DNA from: Oscillospiraceae bacterium
GTDB lineage: Bacteria > Bacillota > Clostridia > Oscillospirales > Acutalibacteraceae
Reading direction: 5' to 3'
Length of the DNA stretch: 5,324 bases
NCBI GenBank assembly: GCA_009783605.1
Contig: WRDE01000172.1
Coordinates: 1 to 5,324, forward strand
The notes under the pieces were generated by a model. It saw nothing but the letters and a program-made list of their open reading frames with translations. It did no database searches and was not told the origin of the DNA. The position numbers were made by a program, and so were the translations under genes. Of this stretch, positions 1 to 5,324 are shown piece by piece; the stretch's first letter is position 1, and each line of letters begins with the position of its first letter.

Positions 1-1141
1 AGTGCAACTGATAGCAGAAGCTCTCAAACAACCCGGATTCCTCGCCGGCTTCGGCGACATAATATGTCTGGCCGGGCTGTAGAAGGTCGTCTACGATGAC
101 GTCGTTGCCGTCCGCTTTAACAGTCACTTTCTCAATCACGGTAAGCTCCGCGTCGTATACCCAGAATTCAAATACCTTGTCATATCCGGCAGCCGGTCGG
201 TTGTCATCCATGTCATACAGTTGCGCCGACAGCAACAGCCGGACCGGCTCCTGCTCTGCCGGCGCTACCGGTGGCTCCGACAGCTGCGGAACGATCTTCC
301 CGACAACCGCCGCACCTTTATTGAAAGCAAATGCTTCATCGTATTCACAGGGGACCACCAACTTCCCGGTTTTATCGACATAACCCCATTTACCGTCCTT
401 TTGGACGCTTGCCAGACCGTTACTAAAAATATCCGCGTCATCATATTCACAGGGGATGACCAATTGTCCGGATTTATCGACATAGCCCCGTTTACCGTCC
501 TTTTGGACGCTTGCCAGACCGTTACTAAAAATACCCGCGTTATCATATTCACAGGGGATGACCAATTGTCCGGATTTATCGACATAGCCCTGTTTACCGT
601 CCTTTTGGACGCTTGCCAGACCGTCGCTGAAATCAGAAACCCTATCATATTCACAGGGAACCACCAATTGTCCGGTTGTATTGACAAATCCGTATTTACC
701 GTTTTTCTTAACCTGTGCCAGCCCATTAATAAAAACTTCCACATCATCATATGTACAGGGAACCACAAATTTTCCGGTCACGTCGGCAAAGCCGTATTGA
801 TCGTTTTTCTTGACCTTGAACCAGCCGTTAGTAAAATAAAATTCATCATATTCACCCGGCTCGATAACGGCGTCTCCGGTCAGGCCGTCACAGACGCCGC
901 GCTTGCCATCCTCCGTTTCGACGGTCACCAAGGGGTATTCTATGTCGTGGCTGTAATACACCTGGACATGCACCGAAGTACCTCCGTTCGGATCATATGC
1001 CGACGACACGCCGAGATACTCCATCGCCGGCGCCAGCACCGTCTTCACCAATGACGCCCAGGAATCCAGCATGGCGCCTCCCAGACACAGTGACGCGATA
1101 CAGGCCAACGCGACAAGTAGATGTATTGTCTGCTTTTTCAT
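1..1141 (-). CDS. Secreted WG-repeat protein, C-terminus cut by window edge
   Basis: The reading frame is open from ATG at 1141 to the left edge, giving 380 codons with no stop, so the 3' end is missing. The start is supported by AAGGAGT 10 bases upstream. The N-terminus (two lysines, then a hydrophobic run at residues 6-22) looks like a Sec signal peptide; Cys14 and Cys19 are not in convincing lipobox contexts. Residues 104-273 hold five 34-residue WG-type units of the form NGLASVQKDGKxGYVDKxGQ followed by LVIPCEYD; a divergent unit precedes them (about 72-100) and a broken one follows (273-280). Only the fifth unit has the literal Trp-Gly (252-253). A Pro/Glu-rich linker (284-299) leads to a beta-rich segment (301-375) with an LLQPGQTYYVAEAG stretch that resembles Cna-B/SpaA-like surface domains; that match is tentative. 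WG-repeat proteins are common but mostly of unknown function, and binding at the cell surface is an inference. GC content is visibly lower than in the neighbouring genes. Confidence 0.85.
   Translation of the reverse strand, partial: MKKQTIHLLVALACIASLCLGGAMLDSWASLVKTVLAPAMEYLGVSSAYDPNGGTSVHVQVYYSHDIEYPLVTVETEDGKRGVCDGLTGDAVIEPGEYDEFYFTNGWFKVKKNDQYGFADVTGKFVVPCTYDDVEVFINGLAQVKKNGKYGFVNTTGQLVVPCEYDRVSDFSDGLASVQKDGKQGYVDKSGQLVIPCEYDNAGIFSNGLASVQKDGKRGYVDKSGQLVIPCEYDDADIFSNGLASVQKDGKWGYVDKTGKLVVPCEYDEAFAFNKGAAVVGKIVPQLSEPPVAPAEQEPVRLLLSAQLYDMDDNRPAAGYDKVFEFWVYDAELTVIEKVTVKADGNDVIVDDLLQPGQTYYVAEAGEESGLFESFCYQLH
323..832 (-). repeat. Five tandem 102-bp units encoding WG repeats
   Basis: Five in-frame units of exactly 102 bp (34 codons) lie inside the WG-repeat gene; the anchor ccttttggacgcttgcc recurs at 397, 499 and 601. 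The copies at 397-498 and 499-600 differ at only three positions, which points to recent duplication or gene conversion. The outer units (toward 832 and 323) are more diverged. Because the period is a multiple of three, other frames also stay open across the array on both strands. Confidence 0.9.
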
Positions 1142-1151
1142 TGTAAATAAT

Positions 1152-1158
1152 ACTCCTT
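1152..1158 (-). promoter_or_regulatory. Ribosome binding site of the WG-repeat gene
   Basis: Reading the minus strand, AAGGAGT lies 10 bases before the ATG at 1141. This is a near-perfect Shine-Dalgarno match and fixes the start codon. The spacing is slightly long, and the spacer is AT-rich. Confidence 0.8.
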
Positions 1159-1229
1159 GTATATAAGTAGATTATTACTTTTCTGCCGCTTTGTTTGACT
1201 TAACTGAAAGGGCAGTTGTAATTATTATA

Positions 1230-1259
1230 AATATATCACTGCGAATAGCGGCTTGTCAA
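1230..1259 (-). promoter_or_regulatory. Sigma-A-like promoter of the WG-repeat gene
   Basis: On the minus strand a perfect -35 box TTGACA (1259-1254) is followed after 18 bases by TATATT (1235-1230), one mismatch from the -10 consensus. The predicted start near 1222 leaves a 5' leader of about 80 bases. The leader contains two weak inverted repeats: AACTG/CAGTT at 1202-1217 and AAGTA/TACTT at 1165-1180. These could be operators or small hairpins but may be chance in AT-rich DNA. Confidence 0.6.
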
Positions 1260-1270
1260 GAGGTTTTGTG

Positions 1271-1310
1271 AAAAAAATAGAAATTTCCGCAAAAAAGCAG
1301 ATTTTTACGG
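1271..1310 (-). terminator. Possible backup terminator hairpin
   Basis: In the minus-strand RNA, bases 1310-1287 can form a 9-bp stem (CCGUAAAAA with UUUUUGCGG, one G-U pair) around a 6-base loop. Seven U residues (1277-1271) follow 9 bases later. The stem is A-U rich and the gap before the U-run is longer than usual, so this is only a weak candidate second terminator between the acyltransferase gene and the WG-gene promoter. Confidence 0.25.
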
Positions 1311-1357
1311 TATCAGGAGTACGATACTGGTTTGCGTAATTGCGTTAGAACGCAGAC

Positions 1358-1393
1358 AAAAAGTATAGCCGCGGCGCGCCGCGGCTATACTTT
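1358..1393 (-). terminator. Intrinsic terminator after the acyltransferase gene
   Basis: Bases 1360-1393 form a perfect 34-base palindrome centred between 1376 and 1377, with a very GC-rich core (CCGCGGCGCGCCGCGG). On the minus strand it ends in a run of five T (1362-1358), part of which pairs with the upstream arm. It begins 22 bases after the acyltransferase stop codon. This is the expected form of a Rho-independent terminator for the MORN-acyltransferase operon. On the plus strand only a short, broken T-run follows and no plus-strand gene leads into it. Confidence 0.85.
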
Positions 1394-1415
1394 ATTGTGT
1401 ATGTGTTGGTTACTA

Positions 1416-3347
1416 CTATTCCTTGGCCGGCTTGCCCGACGCCTCGTTGATGGCTTCGATGACGCAGTTGACATAGAGCTGGATCGCTTCGGCGTTGCCG
1501 CCGATATGGATCTGGTCGGCGCCGAGCAGCTCCTCCCGGGGTTTGATCACCGCCGCCCAGTCGGCTATTGTCACAAAGGGATATTGATCCGCAATCTCCC
1601 GGCAATACACCATCGTCCGGTAGGACAGCCATTTTTCGCTGGCCCGGCCGTCAAAGGGGGTGATGAGGATCAGTCGATGGCCGGGAGCCAGGTTGGCGAT
1701 CAGCAGATCGATCTTCTCAAAAACGTCGGCGGTCCCGTTGGTGCCGCAGCCCACCACCACATATTCCCGCAGCGTGCCGGCCTGCTGCCATTCCATGACC
1801 AACTCATACCCCAGCGCGATCGACCGGTTGCCCTCGGTGTCCACATCGCTGTGCGGGATCGATTCGGCCAGCCTTTTCCGGGCGCCCAGCGCCACCGAAT
1901 CGCCGATAATGGTGACGCCGGCGGGTATGCCGGTCTGGTCATCCTCTCCCGGCGGGCGGATAACCGGCGGCGGGACCGGCGGAACCGGCTGGAACGACCC
2001 GCCGCCGCTGCTGACCGGAAGCCCTTGGATCAGGTCGCCGATTACCGGCATAGAGGCGGGGATAACCAGCGGCTCGTCTTTGACCGCTCCGACTAATTTT
2101 TCCGCCGATCCGATGGCGGCGGCGTCCTGATACAGATAGCCCGCCAGCATCTCCTCCTCCAACGAGCTGCGTACCGGCGCCCGGTTCAGCGCGAAACCGC
2201 TCAGTACCATTGCCGCGATCAGCAGCGCCGCCGGTACCGGCGCCAGCCGCCGCCGTTTTTCCCCCGGTTTTGTATGTAACAGCGGCTCAATACCGTAATG
2301 CATCAGCGCCGCGAAAAGTGCCGACAGCGCCAGCGTGACCGCCGCCGCCGGCCAGGCTTTCCAGCCCAGCCCCCGGGCAAACACCACATACAGCGGCCAA
2401 TGGAACAGGAAGATGCCGTAGGACAGGTCAGACGTTACCGTCAGCGCCCGGGGCTCATCTGTTCCCGCGGTAACCGCGTGGAGCCGCCGGGCGGACAGGA
2501 TGATGAGGATTGTGAGCAGCGAAGCGCCCAAAATGCCGGTCCGGTAGGTGCTCTCATCCGAAAACCGCAGCGACAAAGACAGGATAAACAGCCCGGCCGC
2601 CGGTAAAATCATCCCGCAGGCGGCAAAAAACTTCGCGCCGGCCGAGCCGGCCCGCTCCTTTATCCGCACGCCGTACAGCGCCCCCGCCGCCGCGCCGAGC
2701 ATAAAGGGAAATCCGCGGGTATCCAACCCGAAATACACCGCCGAGGGGTCGGCGGCATTGGCGGCATATCCCGCCCGCATCCGCAGATAGGACACCACCG
2801 CCAGCGCGATTGACACCACAAACAGCAGCCCTTTCAGCACGGCATAGCTGCGCCGCGTCACCTCCGGCGTCAGCTTTCTCAACAGGAACACCGCCGCCGC
2901 GCAGAACAGCCCCCAGATGATGTAAAACTGTATCTCGGCCGCCAGCGACCAGGTATGCAAGAACAGATGCGGCAGCATCCGCGCCTCATAGGAGCCGCCG
3001 TTCAGGATCTCAAACCAGTTGGTGACCCCGCCCAGCGCCGAAGCGAGCTGCCGGCCGATATCGGCGGTGAAATCCGGCGAGATCAGCAGCGCGAAGGGCA
3101 GCGTCAGCGCCGCCATCAGTACCAATGGCGGCCAGATCCGCAAAAACCGCCGCTTACAGAAGGAGCCGAGCCGGAAATTGCCGCTTTTGCGGTATTCCTC
3201 CACCGCGAGGGCGGTGATCAGATAGCCGGAAAAGGTAAAAAATACGTCCACGCCAAAAAATCCGCCGGGCAGAAAATCCTGAAAAAAATGATACCCCAGC
3301 ACTAAAAGCAAGCCCAGCACACGCCCGGCGTTCAGCCATCTAATCAT
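1416..3347 (-). CDS. OatA-like acyltransferase with C-terminal SGNH domain
   Basis: The 643-residue product has an acyltransferase-3 (OafA/OatA-type) membrane domain at about 1-390. It shows Arg9 and His20 of the usual N-terminal R-x10-H pattern, GVDVFFTFSGYLIT (32-45), TWSLAAEIQFY (132-142) and FHWPL (315-319). Roughly ten hydrophobic segments are visible. A proline-rich linker (452-466) leads to an SGNH hydrolase domain: GDSV with nucleophile Ser484, CGTNG (534-538), and DQIH with Asp611 and His614. This architecture and Ser-Asp-His arrangement match OatA-type peptidoglycan O-acetyltransferases, in which the membrane domain passes acetyl groups across the membrane and the outer SGNH domain transfers them to MurNAc C6-OH, giving lysozyme resistance. 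Other surface glycans are possible acceptors. The usual WSLSVEEQF motif reads WSLAAEIQF, so one Glu is replaced by Ile. An in-frame TGA 12 bases upstream makes ATG 3347 the first possible ATG start; it overlaps the MORN gene by 8 bases. Confidence 0.9.
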   Translation of the reverse strand: MIRWLNAGRVLGLLLVLGYHFFQDFLPGGFFGVDVFFTFSGYLITALAVEEYRKSGNFRLGSFCKRRFLRIWPPLVLMAALTLPFALLISPDFTADIGRQLASALGGVTNWFEILNGGSYEARMLPHLFLHTWSLAAEIQFYIIWGLFCAAAVFLLRKLTPEVTRRSYAVLKGLLFVVSIALAVVSYLRMRAGYAANAADPSAVYFGLDTRGFPFMLGAAAGALYGVRIKERAGSAGAKFFAACGMILPAAGLFILSLSLRFSDESTYRTGILGASLLTILIILSARRLHAVTAGTDEPRALTVTSDLSYGIFLFHWPLYVVFARGLGWKAWPAAAVTLALSALFAALMHYGIEPLLHTKPGEKRRRLAPVPAALLIAAMVLSGFALNRAPVRSSLEEEMLAGYLYQDAAAIGSAEKLVGAVKDEPLVIPASMPVIGDLIQGLPVSSGGGSFQPVPPVPPPVIRPPGEDDQTGIPAGVTIIGDSVALGARKRLAESIPHSDVDTEGNRSIALGYELVMEWQQAGTLREYVVVGCGTNGTADVFEKIDLLIANLAPGHRLILITPFDGRASEKWLSYRTMVYCREIADQYPFVTIADWAAVIKPREELLGADQIHIGGNAEAIQLYVNCVIEAINEASGKPAKE

Positions 3348-4242
3348 GGGATTTGTTCACCCCTTTCTCCCAAACACCGGAGACGGTTTTATCGTCTTTA
3401 TCGGTCAGCTTCCCTTCCCCGTCGAATAATCCCTTGCTGAATCCGCCGGTATATGTCCATCCGTCGGGGCTGTGGTATGCCCCTTCCCCTTCCGGCAGCC
3501 CGCCGGCGAATGCGCCGTCATATTTCAGATGATCCTGCTCATAATATTTTCCGGAGCCGGAAAAATACCCCTCCGCGAAGCCGCCGGTATAGGTAAACCT
3601 CCCGTCCGGATCGGTATAGCTCCCCGTCCCGCTGAACAGGCCGTTTTTGAAGCCGCCCTCATAAATTTTCCGGCCCTCCGGGTCGGTATATGCCCCTTCG
3701 CCGTCGGCCAGTCCCTTAGCGAAACCGCCCTCATATACCGCGCCGCTGCCGAACACAAAGCGGCCGGTCCCGTTTTGGCCGGTTTCGTCCAAGCCGCCGG
3801 TATACTGCCAGCCTTCGGCCGAGAGAAACTCCGCCAACCCCTCCGCGTCACGGGTCAGCACCTCGCCGCCGGCGCCGTACAGCGTCCCCTGCCCGGTCAT
3901 CTTGCCGGCGGAAAATCCGCCCTCATACCGCCATCCGTCGGGCGAGGAGAATATCCCTTCTCCGTCGAACCGGCCGTCGGCGAAGCCGCCGTCATAACTG
4001 CCGCCGTCAGCGAAAACCAGTGTCCCCTCGCCGTCGAATTTCCCGTCCAATAACTGGCCGGTGTAGGTATGAGAAAAGTTTTCGGTGACATATGCCTTCT
4101 CGGACACCTGCCGGACAACCGGACCTCCGAAAACGCCCAGTCCATACAGCGCGCACCCGACTACGGCGGCAGCACAAACCGCCCAGCCAAGCCCAAATAA
4201 CACCTTTTTCAAGAACAACCACATCTTTTCGCAAAATATCAT
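3340..4242 (-). CDS. Membrane-anchored MORN-repeat protein
   Basis: The 300-residue product has a lysine-containing N-terminus and a hydrophobic stretch at about 14-43, then nine MORN units whose first Tyr is at residues 60, 83, 106, 147, 170, 194, 218, 241 and 264 (typical unit YEGGFxxGxxDGEGxYxxPDG). A degenerate fragment (VSGVWEKG, 287-294) ends the array. Units three and four are separated by an 18-residue excess (about 123-146). VVGC at 27-30 fits a lipobox, but hydrophobic residues continue past the Cys, so a transmembrane anchor is equally possible; either way the repeats probably face outward. MORN repeats form elongated beta-hairpin structures; in eukaryotes they are linked to membranes or lipids, while bacterial roles are largely unknown. 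The coding frame has an in-frame TGA 18 bases before Met1. No good Shine-Dalgarno sequence precedes Met1, and the promoter lies so close that Met7 (4224) may be the true start. The gene overlaps the downstream acyltransferase, implying a shared job. Confidence 0.85.
   Translation of the reverse strand: MIFCEKMWLFLKKVLFGLGWAVCAAAVVGCALYGLGVFGGPVVRQVSEKAYVTENFSHTYTGQLLDGKFDGEGTLVFADGGSYDGGFADGRFDGEGIFSSPDGWRYEGGFSAGKMTGQGTLYGAGGEVLTRDAEGLAEFLSAEGWQYTGGLDETGQNGTGRFVFGSGAVYEGGFAKGLADGEGAYTDPEGRKIYEGGFKNGLFSGTGSYTDPDGRFTYTGGFAEGYFSGSGKYYEQDHLKYDGAFAGGLPEGEGAYHSPDGWTYTGGFSKGLFDGEGKLTDKDDKTVSGVWEKGVNKSHD
3360..3366 (-). promoter_or_regulatory. Weak ribosome binding site of the acyltransferase gene
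   Basis: AAAGGGG on the minus strand lies 12 bases before ATG 3347, within the end of the MORN gene. The match to Shine-Dalgarno is moderate and the spacing long. The overlapping ATGATTAG stop-start suggests that translational coupling supplies much of the initiation. Confidence 0.4.
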
Positions 4243-4246
4243 AGAC

Positions 4247-4275
4247 AGTATAACAACTATTCAGACATTTTACAA
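4247..4275 (-). promoter_or_regulatory. Candidate extended -10 promoter of the MORN operon
   Basis: On the minus strand TTGTAA (4275-4270, four of six consensus bases) is followed after exactly 17 bases by TATACT (4252-4247), preceded by TG in extended -10 position. It lies just downstream of the ATPase terminator. Transcription would start at about 4241-4239, at or inside the first ATG (4242), so either the message is nearly leaderless or translation starts at Met7 (4224). Confidence 0.5.
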
Positions 4276-4295
4276 TGCGAAGATCAAGGAAAAAC

Positions 4296-4328
4296 AAAAA
4301 AATTCAGGGGCAGTCAAAAAGCCGCCCC
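4296..4328 (-). terminator. Intrinsic terminator after the Mg2+ ATPase gene
   Basis: In minus-strand RNA, GGGGCGG (4328-4322) pairs with CUGCCCC (4313-4307) through seven pairs including one G-U, closing an 8-base loop. After four bases comes a run of seven U (4302-4296), then G and more U. It lies 51 bases beyond the ATPase stop codon and separates that gene from the MORN operon. Confidence 0.75.
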
Positions 4329-4351
4329 CAAAAAACAAAATCCAGCATTAA

Positions 4352-4381
4352 TTTTCAATTTTCAATTATCCATTTTCAATT
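4352..4381. repeat. Short AT-rich TTTTCAATT repeat
   Basis: The nonamer TTTTCAATT occurs three times, at 4352-4360, 4359-4367 and 4373-4381; the first two overlap by two bases. The last copy covers the first two bases of the ATPase stop codon read on the minus strand (TAA at 4382-4380). The function is unknown. It could be the edge of a dispersed intergenic repeat or a local slippage product. Confidence 0.6.
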
Positions 4382-5324
4382 ACAACAGCTCCCCATATCT
4401 CCTGACAAAAATCTTCTTAAACACCGTCGCCAATATCATATACAACAATATCGTCGCGCCGAGCCAGAGAAAATATTCGGCCGGCAGCAGATGACGGCTG
4501 AACCCGAGGGATTCCCGGAAGGGCATGAACGGGATCGCCGTCAGCGCCGCGATGCCGGTCATGGTCAGCAGGGTCACCGGCGCCGACGCCCGGCTGTGGA
4601 TAAACGGCAGCTTCGGGGTGCGGATCATATGGATGACCAACGTCTGGCTCCACATGGATTCGATAAACCAGCCGGCCTGGAACATGGCGGCGAACTGCGC
4701 CTGCGTATCCACCGGCAATGCGCCGTACTGCCCGCCGAACACCGCCGGGCAGATGATGAAGAACATCAGCAGGTAGGTGGTGATGTCAAACACCGAGCTG
4801 GTCGGCCCGATCCAGAACATGAATTTGGTGATCGAGCCGGCGTCCCATTTGCGGGGGACCGTCAGATACTCCTGGTCCACATTGTCCCAGGGGATGGCGA
4901 TGCAGGACAGGTCGTAGATCAGGTTCAGCAGCAGCAGCTGCATCGGCAGCATCGGCAGGAACGGCAGGAAGGCGCAGGCGGCCACCACCGAAAACATGTT
5001 GCCGAAGTTGGAGCTGGCGGTCATCTTGATATATTTGATGATGTTGGCGTAGATCTTGCGCCCCTCAATGACGCCGTTTTCTAACGCCATCAGGTCCTTC
5101 TCCATCAAAATGATGTTGGCCGACTCCTTGGCGATATCCACCGCCGTGTCCACCGAGATACCGACATCGGCGGCTTTCATGGCGGCGGCGTCGTTGATGC
5201 CGTCGCCGAGGAACCCGACGGTATGGCCGTTCTCCCGCAGGGCGGCCACCACCCGCACCTTCTGGGCCGGCGAGAGCTTGGCGAATACGTTGGTTTTCTC
5301 GACCTCTGCCCGCAGCGCTTGGTC
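4380..5324 (-). CDS. mgtA: Mg2+-transporting P-type ATPase (MgtA/MgtB type), N-terminus cut
   Basis: The frame is open to the right edge and gives the last 314 residues of what is usually an 850-900-residue protein, so the phosphorylation site, actuator domain and M1-M4 are outside the window. Visible are VFAKLSPAQK (13-22), the P-domain hinge motif GDGIND (40-45), GISVDTAVDIAKESA, and the signature KMTASSNFGNMFSV at the start of M5. AFLPFLPMLPMQLLLLNLIYD with the following IPWDNVD matches the M5-M6 region of P3B Mg2+ ATPases, which import Mg2+ at the cytoplasmic membrane using ATP. Hydrophobic segments M7-M10 follow, including the SQTLVIHMIRT stretch typical of MgtA. The C-terminal RRYG ending is at the expected place, so the gene end is intact. 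The hinge reads GDGINDAAAM instead of the common GDGINDAPAL. A GTG at 5258 is internal and not the start. Any Mg2+-sensing leader would lie beyond the window. Confidence 0.93.
   Translation of the reverse strand, partial: DQALRAEVEKTNVFAKLSPAQKVRVVAALRENGHTVGFLGDGINDAAAMKAADVGISVDTAVDIAKESANIILMEKDLMALENGVIEGRKIYANIIKYIKMTASSNFGNMFSVVAACAFLPFLPMLPMQLLLLNLIYDLSCIAIPWDNVDQEYLTVPRKWDAGSITKFMFWIGPTSSVFDITTYLLMFFIICPAVFGGQYGALPVDTQAQFAAMFQAGWFIESMWSQTLVIHMIRTPKLPFIHSRASAPVTLLTMTGIAALTAIPFMPFRESLGFSRHLLPAEYFLWLGATILLYMILATVFKKIFVRRYGELL

Noticed and set aside
265..768. Minus-strand open frame of 167 codons within the repeats
   Set aside because: It is another shadow frame of the same tandem array, fully inside the WG-repeat gene and without its own ribosome binding site.
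221..1054. Long plus-strand open frame of 277 codons across the repeat region
   Set aside because: It is antisense to the WG-repeat gene and stays open because the repeat period is a multiple of three. Its product has no signal peptide, start context or recognisable domain, while the minus-strand frame has a ribosome binding site, a promoter and clear WG repeats.
1165..1217. Riboswitch or structured leader upstream of the WG-repeat gene
   Set aside because: Only two 5-bp inverted repeats are visible in about 80 AT-rich bases. There is no recognisable aptamer core or terminator/antiterminator pair.
1332..2096. Plus-strand open frame of 254 codons
   Set aside because: It starts in the terminator region and runs antisense to the SGNH domain. 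It is rich in Arg, Asp and Gly, as expected for the reverse of a GC-rich gene, and contains no recognisable domain.
4275..5084. Plus-strand open frame of 269 codons rich in Arg, His, Gln and Asp
   Set aside because: It is antisense to the well-conserved Mg2+ ATPase; the odd composition is typical of a shadow frame.
4380..5258. GTG at 5258 as the start of a short 292-residue ATPase
   Set aside because: The conserved sequence continues upstream in frame (VFAKLSPAQK) to the window edge, so the gene is a full-length type cut by the window, not a short protein.

Overview
All four genes lie on the minus strand. The order of transcription is right to left: a Mg2+-transporting P-type ATPase (3' part only), a membrane-anchored MORN-repeat protein, an OatA-like acyltransferase with an SGNH domain, and a secreted WG-repeat protein (5' part only). 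The window looks like a GC-rich Gram-positive chromosome, probably a Bacillota/Clostridia-type bacterium. The grounds are an AAGGAG-type ribosome binding site, sigma-A-like promoters, short AT-rich intergenic stretches with hairpin plus T-tract terminators, and an OatA-type enzyme typical of peptidoglycan O-acetylation in Gram-positives. No marker gene is present, so this taxonomic reading is an inference.

Layout from the right edge: (1) 5324-4380 encodes the P-domain hinge and membrane segments M5-M10 of an MgtA/MgtB-type transporter; its stop codon sits inside a small ATTTTCAATT repeat and is followed by a terminator at 4328-4296. (2) A likely promoter at 4275-4247 drives a two-gene operon. 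The first gene (4242-3340) has one N-terminal hydrophobic segment followed by nine MORN units. (3) The second gene (3347-1416) overlaps it by 8 bases (ATGATTAG) and encodes an acyltransferase-3 membrane domain, a proline-rich linker and an SGNH hydrolase domain with an apparent Ser-Asp-His triad. The operon ends at a perfect 34-base palindrome with a T-run. (4) After an AT-rich intergenic stretch with a good promoter and ribosome binding site, a WG-repeat protein with a signal peptide starts at 1141 and runs off the left edge. It is lower in GC and contains nearly identical 102-bp tandem repeats.

Three consecutive genes appear to encode cell-envelope proteins. The MORN and acyltransferase pair is translationally linked and may act together at the membrane or cell wall. 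The WG-repeat gene has its own promoter, and any functional link to the pair is only suggested by proximity. The Mg2+ transporter is separated by a terminator and is probably unrelated. No RNA gene, CRISPR array, insertion sequence or phage gene was seen.
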